Source: Verrucomicrobiales bacterium
GTDB lineage: Bacteria; Verrucomicrobiota; Verrucomicrobiia; Limisphaerales; JAYPXF01
Assembly: GCA_002715965.1 (NCBI GenBank)
Contig: PBAL01000045.1
Location: 43,511-107,510 of the forward strand
DNA length: 64,000 nt
Reading direction: 5' to 3'
Positions 35,480 to 43,898 of the stretch are shown in pieces (position 1 is the first letter of the stretch; the number at the start of each line of letters is the position of its first letter). Below the pieces are notes generated by a model, which worked only from the letters and a program-made list of their open reading frames with translations, ran no database searches and was not told the DNA's origin. Both the position numbers and the translations under genes were made by a program.

Positions 35480-36544
35480 TCACTCTTTCCTTGGGGACGA
35501 CTTTCGTGGTTGGAGGTCGCTCAAACGATGGCGCACCTGGATGACGACCTGTCCCTTCATGTCGCGGATCTGCAGGCGGATGACGGGATCTTCCGGTTTC
35601 CAGTCGATCATGATTGTTCCGAAATTCTCGTCGTAATACATGCCTCCGATGCGATTGGGATTGAGTTCGCTGCGCCAGCGATGGCGTTGATTGAGGCTGC
35701 TGGAGGTGACGTCGTAAAGGGGGTAAGCCAGGCCGGACGCGAGCTTCGAGACTTCGGCCGTGTGCCGGTCGCCACTGATGATGATGACACCATTGGCGCG
35801 GGTCTTGCGGATCATTTTGAGGAGGCGTTCCCGTTCGCGTGGCAGGTTGCCCCATTTCTCCCAGCGATGTTCGTTTGAGATGACCTGGATGCTCGACGCA
35901 ATGATCCTCAGGCGGGCGGGAATCCGAAGTTGTTTCTCCAACCACATCCATTGTGCCGGGCCCAACATCGTCGCGTGTGGATTGTCGTTGGGAACATAGG
36001 GACCGCCAATGCCCTCCCCGCGCTCATTGAGGTTACGCGCCTTGTTGAGGCGACTGCGATGGTAGCGAGTGTCCAGCAGGATAATCTGCACGCGCTTGCC
36101 CTCAGGACCAAACAGCTTGGAGTCGTAGATTCCTTCCTGTTTGCGTCGCATGGAATCCTTCGGTTCGTCGAAGAAATCGAGAAAGAGCTGCTGTGACTCG
36201 CGCTTGAGCGGGTATTCCGCTCCGGCATCGTTCCAGCCGTAATCGTGATCGTCCCAAGTCGCCAGGATACGGCAGGTTTGCCTGAGTTTCGCATAGCCGG
36301 GTTGGGCGCCCAGTTGATCCCACTTGGATTTGAGAATCTCCACTTCACGCGAGTCGCCGTAGATGTTGTCGCCGATGAAGAGAAAGAGTTCCGGTTGTTG
36401 CGCGATGATTGCATCCCAAATTGGCTGGGGGTTGTTCTCTTTCGCACAGGAGCCAAATGCGATCCGTGACAAGGGAGATTCGGCGCCACGCAATGCGGCT
36501 GTGCCCAGGAGAAAGGCGATCACGACCGTGCAGTGATTTTGCAT
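35480..36544 (-). CDS. Secreted PhoD-like alkaline phosphatase/phosphodiesterase
   Basis: A 354-residue exported phosphoesterase with a signal peptide (about 1-20, cut after LRGA). The metallophosphoesterase core shows IAFGSCAKENNPQPIWD, FIGDNIYGDS, ATWDDHDYGWNDAG and the late IISGDRHTAEVS block, the metal ligands of the PhoD group that uses Fe and Ca. The signal peptide is not of the Tat type usual for Bacillus PhoD. It may release phosphate from organic esters outside the cell. The N-terminal Fn3-like domain of classical PhoD is missing, as in the short verrucomicrobial forms. Confidence 0.88.
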   Translation of the reverse strand: MQNHCTVVIAFLLGTAALRGAESPLSRIAFGSCAKENNPQPIWDAIIAQQPELFLFIGDNIYGDSREVEILKSKWDQLGAQPGYAKLRQTCRILATWDDHDYGWNDAGAEYPLKRESQQLFLDFFDEPKDSMRRKQEGIYDSKLFGPEGKRVQIILLDTRYHRSRLNKARNLNERGEGIGGPYVPNDNPHATMLGPAQWMWLEKQLRIPARLRIIASSIQVISNEHRWEKWGNLPRERERLLKMIRKTRANGVIIISGDRHTAEVSKLASGLAYPLYDVTSSSLNQRHRWRSELNPNRIGGMYYDENFGTIMIDWKPEDPVIRLQIRDMKGQVVIQVRHRLSDLQPRKSSPRKE

Positions 36545-36620
36545 GCCGCGGATATAGCGATTTGCCGCGAAGAAACAAGCCAGAGACCGGTGTTGATCAG
36601 CCGGGGGCTGGTGACTTCAC

Positions 36621-37107
36621 TCAGTGGCGCATGGATGTGACTGTGAAGCAGGTGAGGCTTTCGCTCTTTTGCCGCACGACATGGATGGCATTTATCCGGT
36701 GTTTCGACGACATAATGATGACGACTTCCTCGCCATCATTTTCCCGCCCCGGGCCGGGTAGCAGGAATTGCGGTGTTGAAGTGCCTGGAATGGTGGGCAA
36801 TGAACCGAGGAAGTGCGAGACGACGTTTGTTACCGGATTCGGTGTTGTCCAACACTGGCTGAAGATGTTCCCCGCACCGCCGGACGATACCGAATGCGCG
36901 CCGGGAAAAGGCGTTCCCGTGTCCCCCGGCCCAGGGAATGACGGATCCGCGATGGTCAAATGCCGTTCCCGCATGGGAAAACTCCAACTGCCCGGCCAGA
37001 TCGTCAGTCACCATCACGAACGGGTCGGTCGTCCGACTGCTCGCGATGAACACACCGGAGTGACCATGTTGCTGCAGGGTGTGGCTTCCGGAGTAGAACA
37101 ATCGCAT
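36621..37107 (-). pseudogene. Possible decayed reading frames of unknown origin
   Basis: Two overlapping minus-strand frames (36736-37107 and 36621-36974) have no start with a ribosome binding site. The first ends a plausible stretch at DLAGQLEFSHAGTAFD and the second carries on from TIADPSFPGPGDTGTPF to VVIIMSSKHRINAIHVV. This suggests one gene with a frameshift near 36955, but I recognise no family, and chance frames in GC-rich DNA are possible. The 36545-37125 region holds nothing else. Confidence 0.25.
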
Positions 37108-37125
37108 GCCTGCATCGTTGGATCT

Positions 37126-37275
37126 TTATGAGGTGTAAAGCGTGAGACCGATTGGGACGCCAACGAATACCAGCAGGAACAGGAACGCACCGACAGGGCT
37201 GGCCTTGGGATTGGGCGCCTTCTCCTCCGCAAGGTAAATGGAGGCTTCTTCGTCGGCTGGATTCGGTTTGCTCAC
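37126..37275 (-). CDS. 49-residue membrane protein behind DUF971 gene
   Basis: A short gene with GTG start at 37275 preceded by an AGG. It has a charged N-terminal half (PNPADEEASIYLAEEKAPNP) and one C-terminal transmembrane helix (GAFLFLLVFVGVPIGLTLY). It begins 3 bases after the DUF971 stop codon, so the two are co-transcribed. No family is recognised; the tail-anchored shape suggests a small accessory factor. Confidence 0.6.
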   Translation of the reverse strand: MSKPNPADEEASIYLAEEKAPNPKASPVGAFLFLLVFVGVPIGLTLYTS

Positions 37276-37278
37276 CTG

Positions 37279-37587
37279 TCAGTTATTGGGAAGTTCGGCC
37301 AGGCGCTTCAAGTGATCGAAGGCGAATATGCCGGTGTTGTGTCCGTCGGCCCACTGAGGCTGGAAGCCGTAGCCACCGACAATGCCAAATCGCGCGAGCA
37401 CGAATGAATTGGGTTGGAGCGTTGCCTCGGGTCCCTTGTGCAGGTTGCCCATGATGTCTTTCTCCCCGGCGCAACTCGCACAGGGGCAGGCCCGCCGCAT
37501 GAGCTGAAGATTGATGAAGCTCTCCGAACCGTCCTCCCACTTTACGGCAAGCTCTTCTCCAATTGGTTGAATGTCCACCGGACGCAC
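37279..37587 (-). CDS. DUF971 (GBBH-like N-terminal) protein
   Basis: A 102-residue cytoplasmic protein of the DUF971 family, which is linked to iron-sulfur or carnitine-related proteins. The family marks are LAVKWEDGSESFINLQLMRR and the cysteine cluster ACPCASCAGE, followed by the aromatic GIVGGYGFQPQWADGHNTGIFAFDHL block. The start is a GTG at 37587. Together with the following 49-residue membrane protein it forms a small operon. Confidence 0.85.
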   Translation of the reverse strand: MRPVDIQPIGEELAVKWEDGSESFINLQLMRRACPCASCAGEKDIMGNLHKGPEATLQPNSFVLARFGIVGGYGFQPQWADGHNTGIFAFDHLKRLAELPNN

Positions 37588-37674
37588 CCTTGCTGTTTAG
37601 CACGTTCAACCGCGTTGGGAAAGTGAGGCGTATCCAGGGACGTCCGATTCCTCGAATCTACTGGGGAATCGGTC

Positions 37675-38574
37675 CTACATTTTTTTTCGAGCCTGTTCGA
37701 GAAAGTCGCGCTCCTCCTGCGTGAGGCTGTTCAGGCCTTTCTCGGAAATCTTGTCGAGGATCTGATCAACGCGTTGTTTGACGTCGGCTTCGCTTTCCTT
37801 GGCTGCCGGCTTCGCTGAACTGGCGACGCGTTTACGAGCCGGTGCGGTTCGGCGTGGCTCGGTGGTTTTTTTCACGAAGGTCTGCTTGCTCTTGAACTTG
37901 TCCCACCAACCTTCCCAGGGGAGTGGGTTGTAGTCGTGGTGCCATCCGTAGCGGACGAAGAGCATGCCTCCGAGCAGGCCGCCAAAGTGAGCGGCATGTG
38001 CAATTCTGTCATTGGGAGGAACGAGAACGAAGAAGCCGGCGATCGCGAGAGACACCCACAAAAGTTTCTCCGCACGGACGGGGAGGATGAAATACACGTG
38101 AAAGACTTGATTCTTATATATTGAGGCGAAAATGGCGAACACGCCGGCAACTCCGGCTGAGGCTCCAACCACCGATTTCCCATACACGCTTGGGACGAGA
38201 AACATTAGGAGGAGCTGAAGAAGGCCCCCAAACATTCCTGTTGCCAGGAACGCCCAGAAGAAGCGTCGTTGCCCGACAATCTGCTCCACGCCCCGGCCGA
38301 CGATCCAGAACATCAGGCAGTTGAACAGGATATGCATGAAGCCGCCGTGAAGGAAATTGAAGGAGGCCAACTGCCAGAGGAAGCCGGTCTTGATGCCATC
38401 GGTTGACAGGCCGAAATACTCGCCGGTCACTGGCATTTCGTCCCGGTCGGTAAAATAGGCCTCGTCGATGCTCTGCACGACGAACACGATCACCAGGGCC
38501 AGGAACAGCTTGTTCAGCATGGTCATTGGCGCCCGGTAACCGGAGTCGCGCATATAATCTCGATTTTCGAGCAT
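37675..38574 (-). CDS. Rhomboid family intramembrane serine protease
   Basis: A 299-residue membrane protease with six core helices. The catalytic serine is S139 in GASAG and the histidine is H196 in AHAAHFGG; the WQLASFNFLHGGFMHILFN block between the first helices is also typical. The C-terminal 80 residues form a charged tail with a coiled helix (VDQILDKISEKGLNSLTQEER), as in many verrucomicrobial rhomboids. Its ATG shares one base with the stop of the M3 peptidase upstream (TGATG), so the two peptidases are coupled. The target is unknown. Confidence 0.92.
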   Translation of the reverse strand: MLENRDYMRDSGYRAPMTMLNKLFLALVIVFVVQSIDEAYFTDRDEMPVTGEYFGLSTDGIKTGFLWQLASFNFLHGGFMHILFNCLMFWIVGRGVEQIVGQRRFFWAFLATGMFGGLLQLLLMFLVPSVYGKSVVGASAGVAGVFAIFASIYKNQVFHVYFILPVRAEKLLWVSLAIAGFFVLVPPNDRIAHAAHFGGLLGGMLFVRYGWHHDYNPLPWEGWWDKFKSKQTFVKKTTEPRRTAPARKRVASSAKPAAKESEADVKQRVDQILDKISEKGLNSLTQEERDFLEQARKKM

Positions 38575-40304
38575 CAGTTCAGATTCGAAAGTTCGTCCTG
38601 CACCAGATCGACCAGCGGACGCACGATTTCAGCATCAAATTGGAACCGGCAACCCGCCCGCTCAAACAATTCCGGCAAGGGACGTGATCCGCCCAGCGCG
38701 AGTCCGGCCTGGTAATCCGCGAGCGCCTTCGCCTTGTCCTTCCTCGAATTGGCCCAGACCTGCAGCGCGCCGAGTTGGGCGATGCCATACTCGATGTAAT
38801 AGAACGGGCATCCGAAAATATGCAACTGACGATGCCATAGATTTTCCTCGGCCAGTTTCAGGCCGGCCCAGTCCACATCCCCGCCGAACCGGCGCCGAAT
38901 CTCCAGCCAGGCCACCGTGCGTTCGGCGCGGGTGTGGCCCTTGTGCGTGTAGATCCACTGTTGGAAGGCATCGATTGTGGCGATCCACGCGAGGATATTC
39001 AGGATGCCTTCCAGGTGAACGCGGCGTGCGCGGTTGGCGTCGTTGGGCGAATAGAACTCCTCAAGGAAATCGTTGCCCAGCAATTCCATCGCCATGGAAG
39101 CGACTTCGCAGAATTCCATCGGCGCGTGGCGATACCAGTGCAGGTCGTCTTCGCGTGTCGCGAGTGCATGGAATGCGTGCCCGGCTTCGTGAAGCATCGT
39201 TTCCACGTCGCGCTGCAGGCCCACGGCGTTCATGAAAATGAAGGGCAGCCGCGCTTCGTTGAGCGTGGATTGATAACCACCCGGGGCCTTGCCCTTGCGA
39301 TTGCCCAGGTCGAGCAGCTTCTTCTCGCGCATCGTCGTGAACCCCCCCGCCAGGCCGTCGTCGAGTTGGTCGAAGATTGATTGTGTGCGCCCGATCAGAT
39401 CATCCACTTCCTCAAATGGCCGGAGCGGTGGTCGGTTCAGTGGATCGACCGCCGTGTCCCACGGACGCAGCCGATCGATCCCGAGTTGTTTGCAACGGCG
39501 GGCCTGCATGGCTTTGACCGCAGGCACGATCACCTGCTCCACCGCGGCGTGGAACTTGAAGCAATCATCGGGCGTGTAATCGAAGCGCCCCATGCGTTTG
39601 TGAACGTAGTCGCGATAATTCTCAAAGCCTGCGTTCGCAGCAGTCTTTTGGCGCAGTTCCAGCATGCGCTCGAACTGCTCTTCAAGGTTCTCTTTCTCGT
39701 CAATCCGACGATTGGCCGTGAGTTTCCAGGCCTCCTCGCGCGTTGCCCGATCTGGCTCTTCCAAAAAACGTGCCATGGCAACGAGTGTCCGTTCCTCGTT
39801 TCGGAAGTTCACCGTCAGCGAACCTGAGAGCTTCTGGTATTGCTGGCTGAATTTGGCGATCTGCGTTTCCAGCTCCACGTTTTCCTCGCGGAACAATTCG
39901 ACCGTCAGCTTCGTGTCGCGGTCGAACACCTCGTAACGTTCCTTCGGAAGCTCAGAACGCATCGGGTGTTCCAGAAAAGTCTTGGCGAGACGGAACTGCC
40001 GCGTCTTCACATGCGGTTCCACGTTCTCCAGGAAATCCAGATGTGCCTTCTCAGCTTCGGCGTTTTCGGTATGACAGGTCATCGCGATGTAACGGCGCGA
40101 ATCCTCTTCATCAATCGCGGCGCTCAGTTCGCTCCAATTCCCTATCCAGCGTTCCAGATCCTCCACCGATTGTCCTTCGGCAGATACCCGCTCCAGCCGA
40201 TCAAACAGCGGTTCGATCGCGTCCCAGCTTCCCAGATCCACATCCGCGGGAACGAACTGTCGCTCGCGGAAGGCCGGGAGTTTTCCGAATGGCAGCAAAC
40301 TCAT
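38574..40304 (-). CDS. M3 family oligoendopeptidase (PepF-like)
   Basis: A cytoplasmic zinc peptidase that cleaves oligopeptides. From the ATG at 40304 the protein has 576 residues. The zinc motif is H372-E373-A-G-H376 in MLHEAGHAFHALATRED, with the third ligand expected in ASMAMELLGND; the family block ERTVAWLEIRRRFGGD is near the end. It matches the M3B group. Its stop codon overlaps the rhomboid start, so these form an operon. Longer starts at 40316 and 40358 are in frame but not preferred. Confidence 0.9.
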   Translation of the reverse strand: MSLLPFGKLPAFRERQFVPADVDLGSWDAIEPLFDRLERVSAEGQSVEDLERWIGNWSELSAAIDEEDSRRYIAMTCHTENAEAEKAHLDFLENVEPHVKTRQFRLAKTFLEHPMRSELPKERYEVFDRDTKLTVELFREENVELETQIAKFSQQYQKLSGSLTVNFRNEERTLVAMARFLEEPDRATREEAWKLTANRRIDEKENLEEQFERMLELRQKTAANAGFENYRDYVHKRMGRFDYTPDDCFKFHAAVEQVIVPAVKAMQARRCKQLGIDRLRPWDTAVDPLNRPPLRPFEEVDDLIGRTQSIFDQLDDGLAGGFTTMREKKLLDLGNRKGKAPGGYQSTLNEARLPFIFMNAVGLQRDVETMLHEAGHAFHALATREDDLHWYRHAPMEFCEVASMAMELLGNDFLEEFYSPNDANRARRVHLEGILNILAWIATIDAFQQWIYTHKGHTRAERTVAWLEIRRRFGGDVDWAGLKLAEENLWHRQLHIFGCPFYYIEYGIAQLGALQVWANSRKDKAKALADYQAGLALGGSRPLPELFERAGCRFQFDAEIVRPLVDLVQDELSNLN

Positions 40305-40407
40305 CGCGCGGAGCATGCAACGGAACAAATTTGGCAGGCCAGATTTTTCAGAGCGCAATGGGTTAGAATTGGTTGGAATTCGCGCATTCGTCAGCTATTC
40401 CAGCGGC

Positions 40408-41352
40408 ATGAAGCCCATCTTCATTGCGATCGTATCCGCCTCGGCGTCATTTTCCGCGCTGGCGGCCGAAGTCACCGAGATCAAAATCAAGAGCTCGCTG
40501 AACGGAACGGAGCAGAAGGCCTTGTATTGGGCCGCGCCGGAATCTGCGAAGAAAGCTGCGCCTTTGCTGGTGTGGCTGCATTCCTGGAGCGGCAACTATA
40601 AGCAGAAGAACGGTTGTCTTGCTGAGTGCGAGAAGCGTGGCTGGTCGCTGATCCTGCCTGATTTCCGCGGCCCAAACTGGACACCCCAGGCCTGCGCATC
40701 GGAACTCGCCGTGCGGGATGTGCTGGATGCAGTCGAGTGGATGAAGAAGAACACGAAGGTGGATACGGAACGGGTTTACCTGGCGGGAAGTTCCGGCGGG
40801 GGACACATGTCGCTGGTCATGGCGGGACGTGCCCCGGAACTCTGGGCCGGAGTTTCAGCGTGGGTGCCTATCAGTGATCTGGCCGCATGGCATCGCGAGT
40901 GCACCGAATCGGGCAGGCGCTATGCGGATAACATGGTGAAGGTTTGTGGTGGCGCGCCCGGCAAGTCGAAAACGGTCGACGAAGAGTATCGCAATCGCTC
41001 ACCGCAGACCTGGCTCACCAAGGCCACGGGTGTGAACCTTGACATCAATGCCGGGATTCACGACGGCCATACCGGTTCAGTGCCGGTTACCCATTCACTT
41101 CACGCCTTCAACGTGCTTGCCGAAGCGAATGGTGAAGGAGCAAAAAAACTCACCGCCGTCCAACTGAAGTTCTTCCGCACCAAACGGAAAGCGCCGGCTG
41201 CACTACGCTTCAAGGGGACCGGGGATTCAAATCGTAAGCACGAAGTGTTGTTTCGCCGAAGTTCAGGCAATGCGAGGGTGACCGTGTTTGAAGGCGGGCA
41301 TGAAGCGGACCTTGGGGCGGCCATTCGTTGGTTGGAAGAGCAAAGGAAATAG
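40408..41352 (+). CDS. Secreted alpha/beta hydrolase (S9/prolyl-oligopeptidase-like)
   Basis: A 314-residue exported hydrolase; the ATG at 40408 begins a signal peptide (about 1-17, cut after ALA). The fold is indicated by PLLVWLHSWSGNY with the oxyanion histidine, ILPDFRGPNW, and the nucleophile S129 in GSSGGGH; the catalytic acid and histidine are likely in the DGHTGSVP and VTVFEGGHEADL blocks. It resembles short S9-type peptidases and feruloyl-esterase-like carbohydrate esterases of Verrucomicrobia. The N-terminal propeller of classical prolyl oligopeptidases is absent. Confidence 0.87.
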   Translation: MKPIFIAIVSASASFSALAAEVTEIKIKSSLNGTEQKALYWAAPESAKKAAPLLVWLHSWSGNYKQKNGCLAECEKRGWSLILPDFRGPNWTPQACASELAVRDVLDAVEWMKKNTKVDTERVYLAGSSGGGHMSLVMAGRAPELWAGVSAWVPISDLAAWHRECTESGRRYADNMVKVCGGAPGKSKTVDEEYRNRSPQTWLTKATGVNLDINAGIHDGHTGSVPVTHSLHAFNVLAEANGEGAKKLTAVQLKFFRTKRKAPAALRFKGTGDSNRKHEVLFRRSSGNARVTVFEGGHEADLGAAIRWLEEQRK

Positions 41353-41434
41353 ACCAAGACACACAGGCTTGGTTCCTCTTCAATCAGTCACAGGGACAGA
41401 GAGTGAACTCAAAAGTAAACCACCCGGGGCGGTC

Positions 41435-43006
41435 TCAGCGGCTGGTATTCTTCAAGACCAGGAGCTTTGTTTCACCGCTCTCCCAACGGCCCTTGATTCT
41501 TGCGCTGGCGTTTTGGGCGACGTTGTAGGCGCCGAGGATGATGTCGGTATCCCCATCTCCGTCCAGATCGCCGAGGTCGAGGTCGAACCAGCGGCCGCCC
41601 ACGGATTGATGCAGTGCGCCTGCTTGGAACCCCTGCTCGCCCTTGTTGCGTAAGTATACGAAGGGGTGGATTTCATCATCGGCAATGGCCGCGATATCCG
41701 CATCTCCGTCTCGGTCGAAATCGTGAGCGACGATTTTTCTGGCGCCGGCGAGTGACAAAAGATGCTTCTCTGCAAACTTCCCCGAACCGTCGTTGAGATA
41801 GGCGCGGATGCCGTGGTAGGCGCGGTTCTGCCGGGCAAACTGGGTTGGGTCTTCAGCCGCACCATTTCCGGCGATGAGATCTGGATGTCCATCGCCATTC
41901 AGGTCCGCGGCAACGAGGCATGAAAAATCCCAAAGCGGTGATTTTTCGACAACGGTTCGTTTCGAAAAGTCTCCATCGACATTATCGAAAACGTAAATCG
42001 CTTCCTTCGCATGCGAGACTGCTATTGCAATGTCCGCAGCTCCATCACCATTGAAATCGGCCACGGCGGATTGGACTGCGCCGGCGTGTTTGAGGAGCGG
42101 GAGGGGTTCGAATTGATTGCTCCCCTTGTTTTGATAAACGGCAAACCGACCGAGAAGAGCGCCGCGTTCGCTGATCACCAGGTCCTGTCGACCGTCGGAA
42201 TTCAGATCGGCCATGGATGTATGCACGGGGCGCATGAGGTTCTTCAGGAGGGACGAGACGCGTGATCCGCCGGCCTTGGGTTTTTCGATGAAAACCAGTT
42301 CACCGTCCGGGATGTCGGTTTCGGCCATGCTGCCGATGCAGGTGATGAACATTCCTTCGGCATCAACGGTGAGATCGACCGGTGGGCTGGCGATGGGAGG
42401 CGTCGCGAGGATCCTTCCGGTGGGCGACACCACGTGGAGCACATTGCTGGAGGTATTGCCCAGATAGAGCACGCCGGCAGGATCGAAGCGCACGAGTGTG
42501 ATTCTCGCCGGTGCGGGGTAGGGAAGAACGGTTGGTTCGAACTGCTTTGTCTCGGACAACTCTTCGCGTTCGGCGTGCATGCGGACCTGGGAGTGGGCCA
42601 GGTAGTGTTCGCAAACGGCGCGCCAATCCGAATCGGACACGGCCCGGGTTCGGGGAAATATCTGAGCCTTGGCAACCGCCTCGCCGCCGGGATGCCGACG
42701 GAAATCAAAGAATTCGATGCTGAGCCAGGTTCTCTTCTCCTCCAGCAGCTCCATCGCCCATTCGTAGCGGTCGGCCTCGGACGGATCGGGGGGAACGTGG
42801 CAGGTGACGCAAACGCTCTGGGCGATCTGTTCTCCGCGGACGGTGTTTACGGGAAGCTCGACATCCGGCTCTCGCTGATCGGTTCCAGAGAACGCGAAGA
42901 ACGCCAGCACGGCCAAGGCAATGATCCACACCACCAGCTGCCATCGGTCCTGGCTTGTGGACGGTTGGTCGGCTTGTTCGTCCAGTTCGCTCATGCGTCG
43001 TCGCAT
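41435..43006 (-). CDS. Membrane-anchored FG-GAP repeat protein with a heme-binding motif
   Basis: A ~523-residue protein anchored by one N-terminal helix (WQLVVWIIALAVLAFFAF) and then exported. A heme-c motif CVTCH lies near residue 60, giving a short cytochrome-like head. From about 150 to 520 are FG-GAP/VCBS repeats of an integrin-like propeller with five calcium loops: DLNSDGRQD, DFNGDGAAD, DLNGDGHPD, DFDRDGDAD and DLDGDGDTD. The start is uncertain: ATG at 43006 or 42994 are equally plausible, and a longer frame to 43192 would run into an inverted-repeat element. It is probably a surface redox or binding protein. Confidence 0.85.
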   Translation of the reverse strand: MRRRMSELDEQADQPSTSQDRWQLVVWIIALAVLAFFAFSGTDQREPDVELPVNTVRGEQIAQSVCVTCHVPPDPSEADRYEWAMELLEEKRTWLSIEFFDFRRHPGGEAVAKAQIFPRTRAVSDSDWRAVCEHYLAHSQVRMHAEREELSETKQFEPTVLPYPAPARITLVRFDPAGVLYLGNTSSNVLHVVSPTGRILATPPIASPPVDLTVDAEGMFITCIGSMAETDIPDGELVFIEKPKAGGSRVSSLLKNLMRPVHTSMADLNSDGRQDLVISERGALLGRFAVYQNKGSNQFEPLPLLKHAGAVQSAVADFNGDGAADIAIAVSHAKEAIYVFDNVDGDFSKRTVVEKSPLWDFSCLVAADLNGDGHPDLIAGNGAAEDPTQFARQNRAYHGIRAYLNDGSGKFAEKHLLSLAGARKIVAHDFDRDGDADIAAIADDEIHPFVYLRNKGEQGFQAGALHQSVGGRWFDLDLGDLDGDGDTDIILGAYNVAQNASARIKGRWESGETKLLVLKNTSR

Positions 43007-43090
43007 GATCGCCAAAACGCAGGGATGGCGAAACCTTTTATCCAGATGCGAAGTGTCAGTGGCGTTGCCGAACTCGCCCGATGCAGCTAA

Positions 43091-43250
43091 GGGGCTGTTA
43101 CGGAATAACCACAGCAAAGATGCGCCGGAATTTTCTTCGGTCCCAAGGCGGAATCGACCGGAGTATAGCGAGCTGTTTGAGGTGGATTCCAACGCCGGGA
43201 ACGAGGGAAAGGACCAGCAGATTTGCTGTGGTTATTTCGTAACAGGCCCC
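43091..43250. mobile_element. 160-bp palindromic MITE-like element
   Basis: Terminal inverted repeats of 28-29 bases (left 43091-43118, right 43222-43250, beginning GGGGCTGTTACGGAATAACC) differ by one mismatch and one indel. The inner sequence is also an imperfect palindrome. It lies between the divergent FG-GAP and JAMM genes and holds no gene of its own, as expected of a non-autonomous element or a structured intergenic repeat. No target-site duplication is obvious. Confidence 0.65.
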
Positions 43251-43261
43251 AAGGTCTGGCG

Positions 43262-43741
43262 GTGGATGCGTTTGAATTGCCGAAGAACCTGCTCGCCGAA
43301 GTCTCCTCACATGCGGAACGGGAGTATCCGAACGAGTGTTGCGGGATGATCCTTGTCGAACGCGACTCAGGCGATTGGCGTGTGCGAGCCTGTGAAAACG
43401 CGCAGGACAGATATCATGCGATTGATCCCAATCAGTTTCCGCGCACGTCGATGAACGCGTATTTCTTCGATTCCAAGGAGGTGGTGGCGATCGATCGTGA
43501 GCTTCGAGAGCGTGGGGAGAAAATCTACGCGATCTATCATTCGCATCCGGATGCTGACGCATACTTCTCCAAGGAAGATTCGCTCCGGGCGGTCATGGAT
43601 GGGGAGGCGATTTACCCGGATGCGGCGCAGTTGGTGTTGGGCGTGGAGAACGGCAGTGTGCACGAAACCGCTGCGTTTCGTTGGTGCGAGCTGGGCAAGA
43701 GTTTTGAGCGCGTGGACGTGCGCCTGGTGCATGCCGGATAG
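43262..43741 (+). CDS. JAMM/Mov34 metalloprotease (M67)
   Basis: A 159-residue cytoplasmic zinc peptidase. The JAMM site is complete: H93-x-H95-P, S103 and D106, with the upstream glutamate in YPNECCGMILVE. Bacterial relatives process ubiquitin-like sulfur carriers such as ThiS/MoaD or cleave cysteine adducts. None of those genes is adjacent. The likely start is a GTG at 43262, just outside the palindromic element; a TTG at 43223 lies inside that element and is rejected. The region 43742-43898 is without a gene. Confidence 0.87.
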   Translation: MDAFELPKNLLAEVSSHAEREYPNECCGMILVERDSGDWRVRACENAQDRYHAIDPNQFPRTSMNAYFFDSKEVVAIDRELRERGEKIYAIYHSHPDADAYFSKEDSLRAVMDGEAIYPDAAQLVLGVENGSVHETAAFRWCELGKSFERVDVRLVHAG

Positions 43742-43898
43742 TGTGCGATGAAAGTGGTGACCGCCGAGGACTATTCTATTTGCAACACCGAGTTTGACAG
43801 AGGTCAGTTCAAGCGGTCTTCGACGCGCTGCCCTCCCTGGATAGCGGTGGCGAGCAACAGGTTCTCGGCCTGACCTATTTCGCACTCCCGCAGCGCAC

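Noticed and set aside
43006..43192. An N-terminal extension of the FG-GAP protein
   Set aside because: It lies within the MITE-like element, so it is more likely element sequence than coding.
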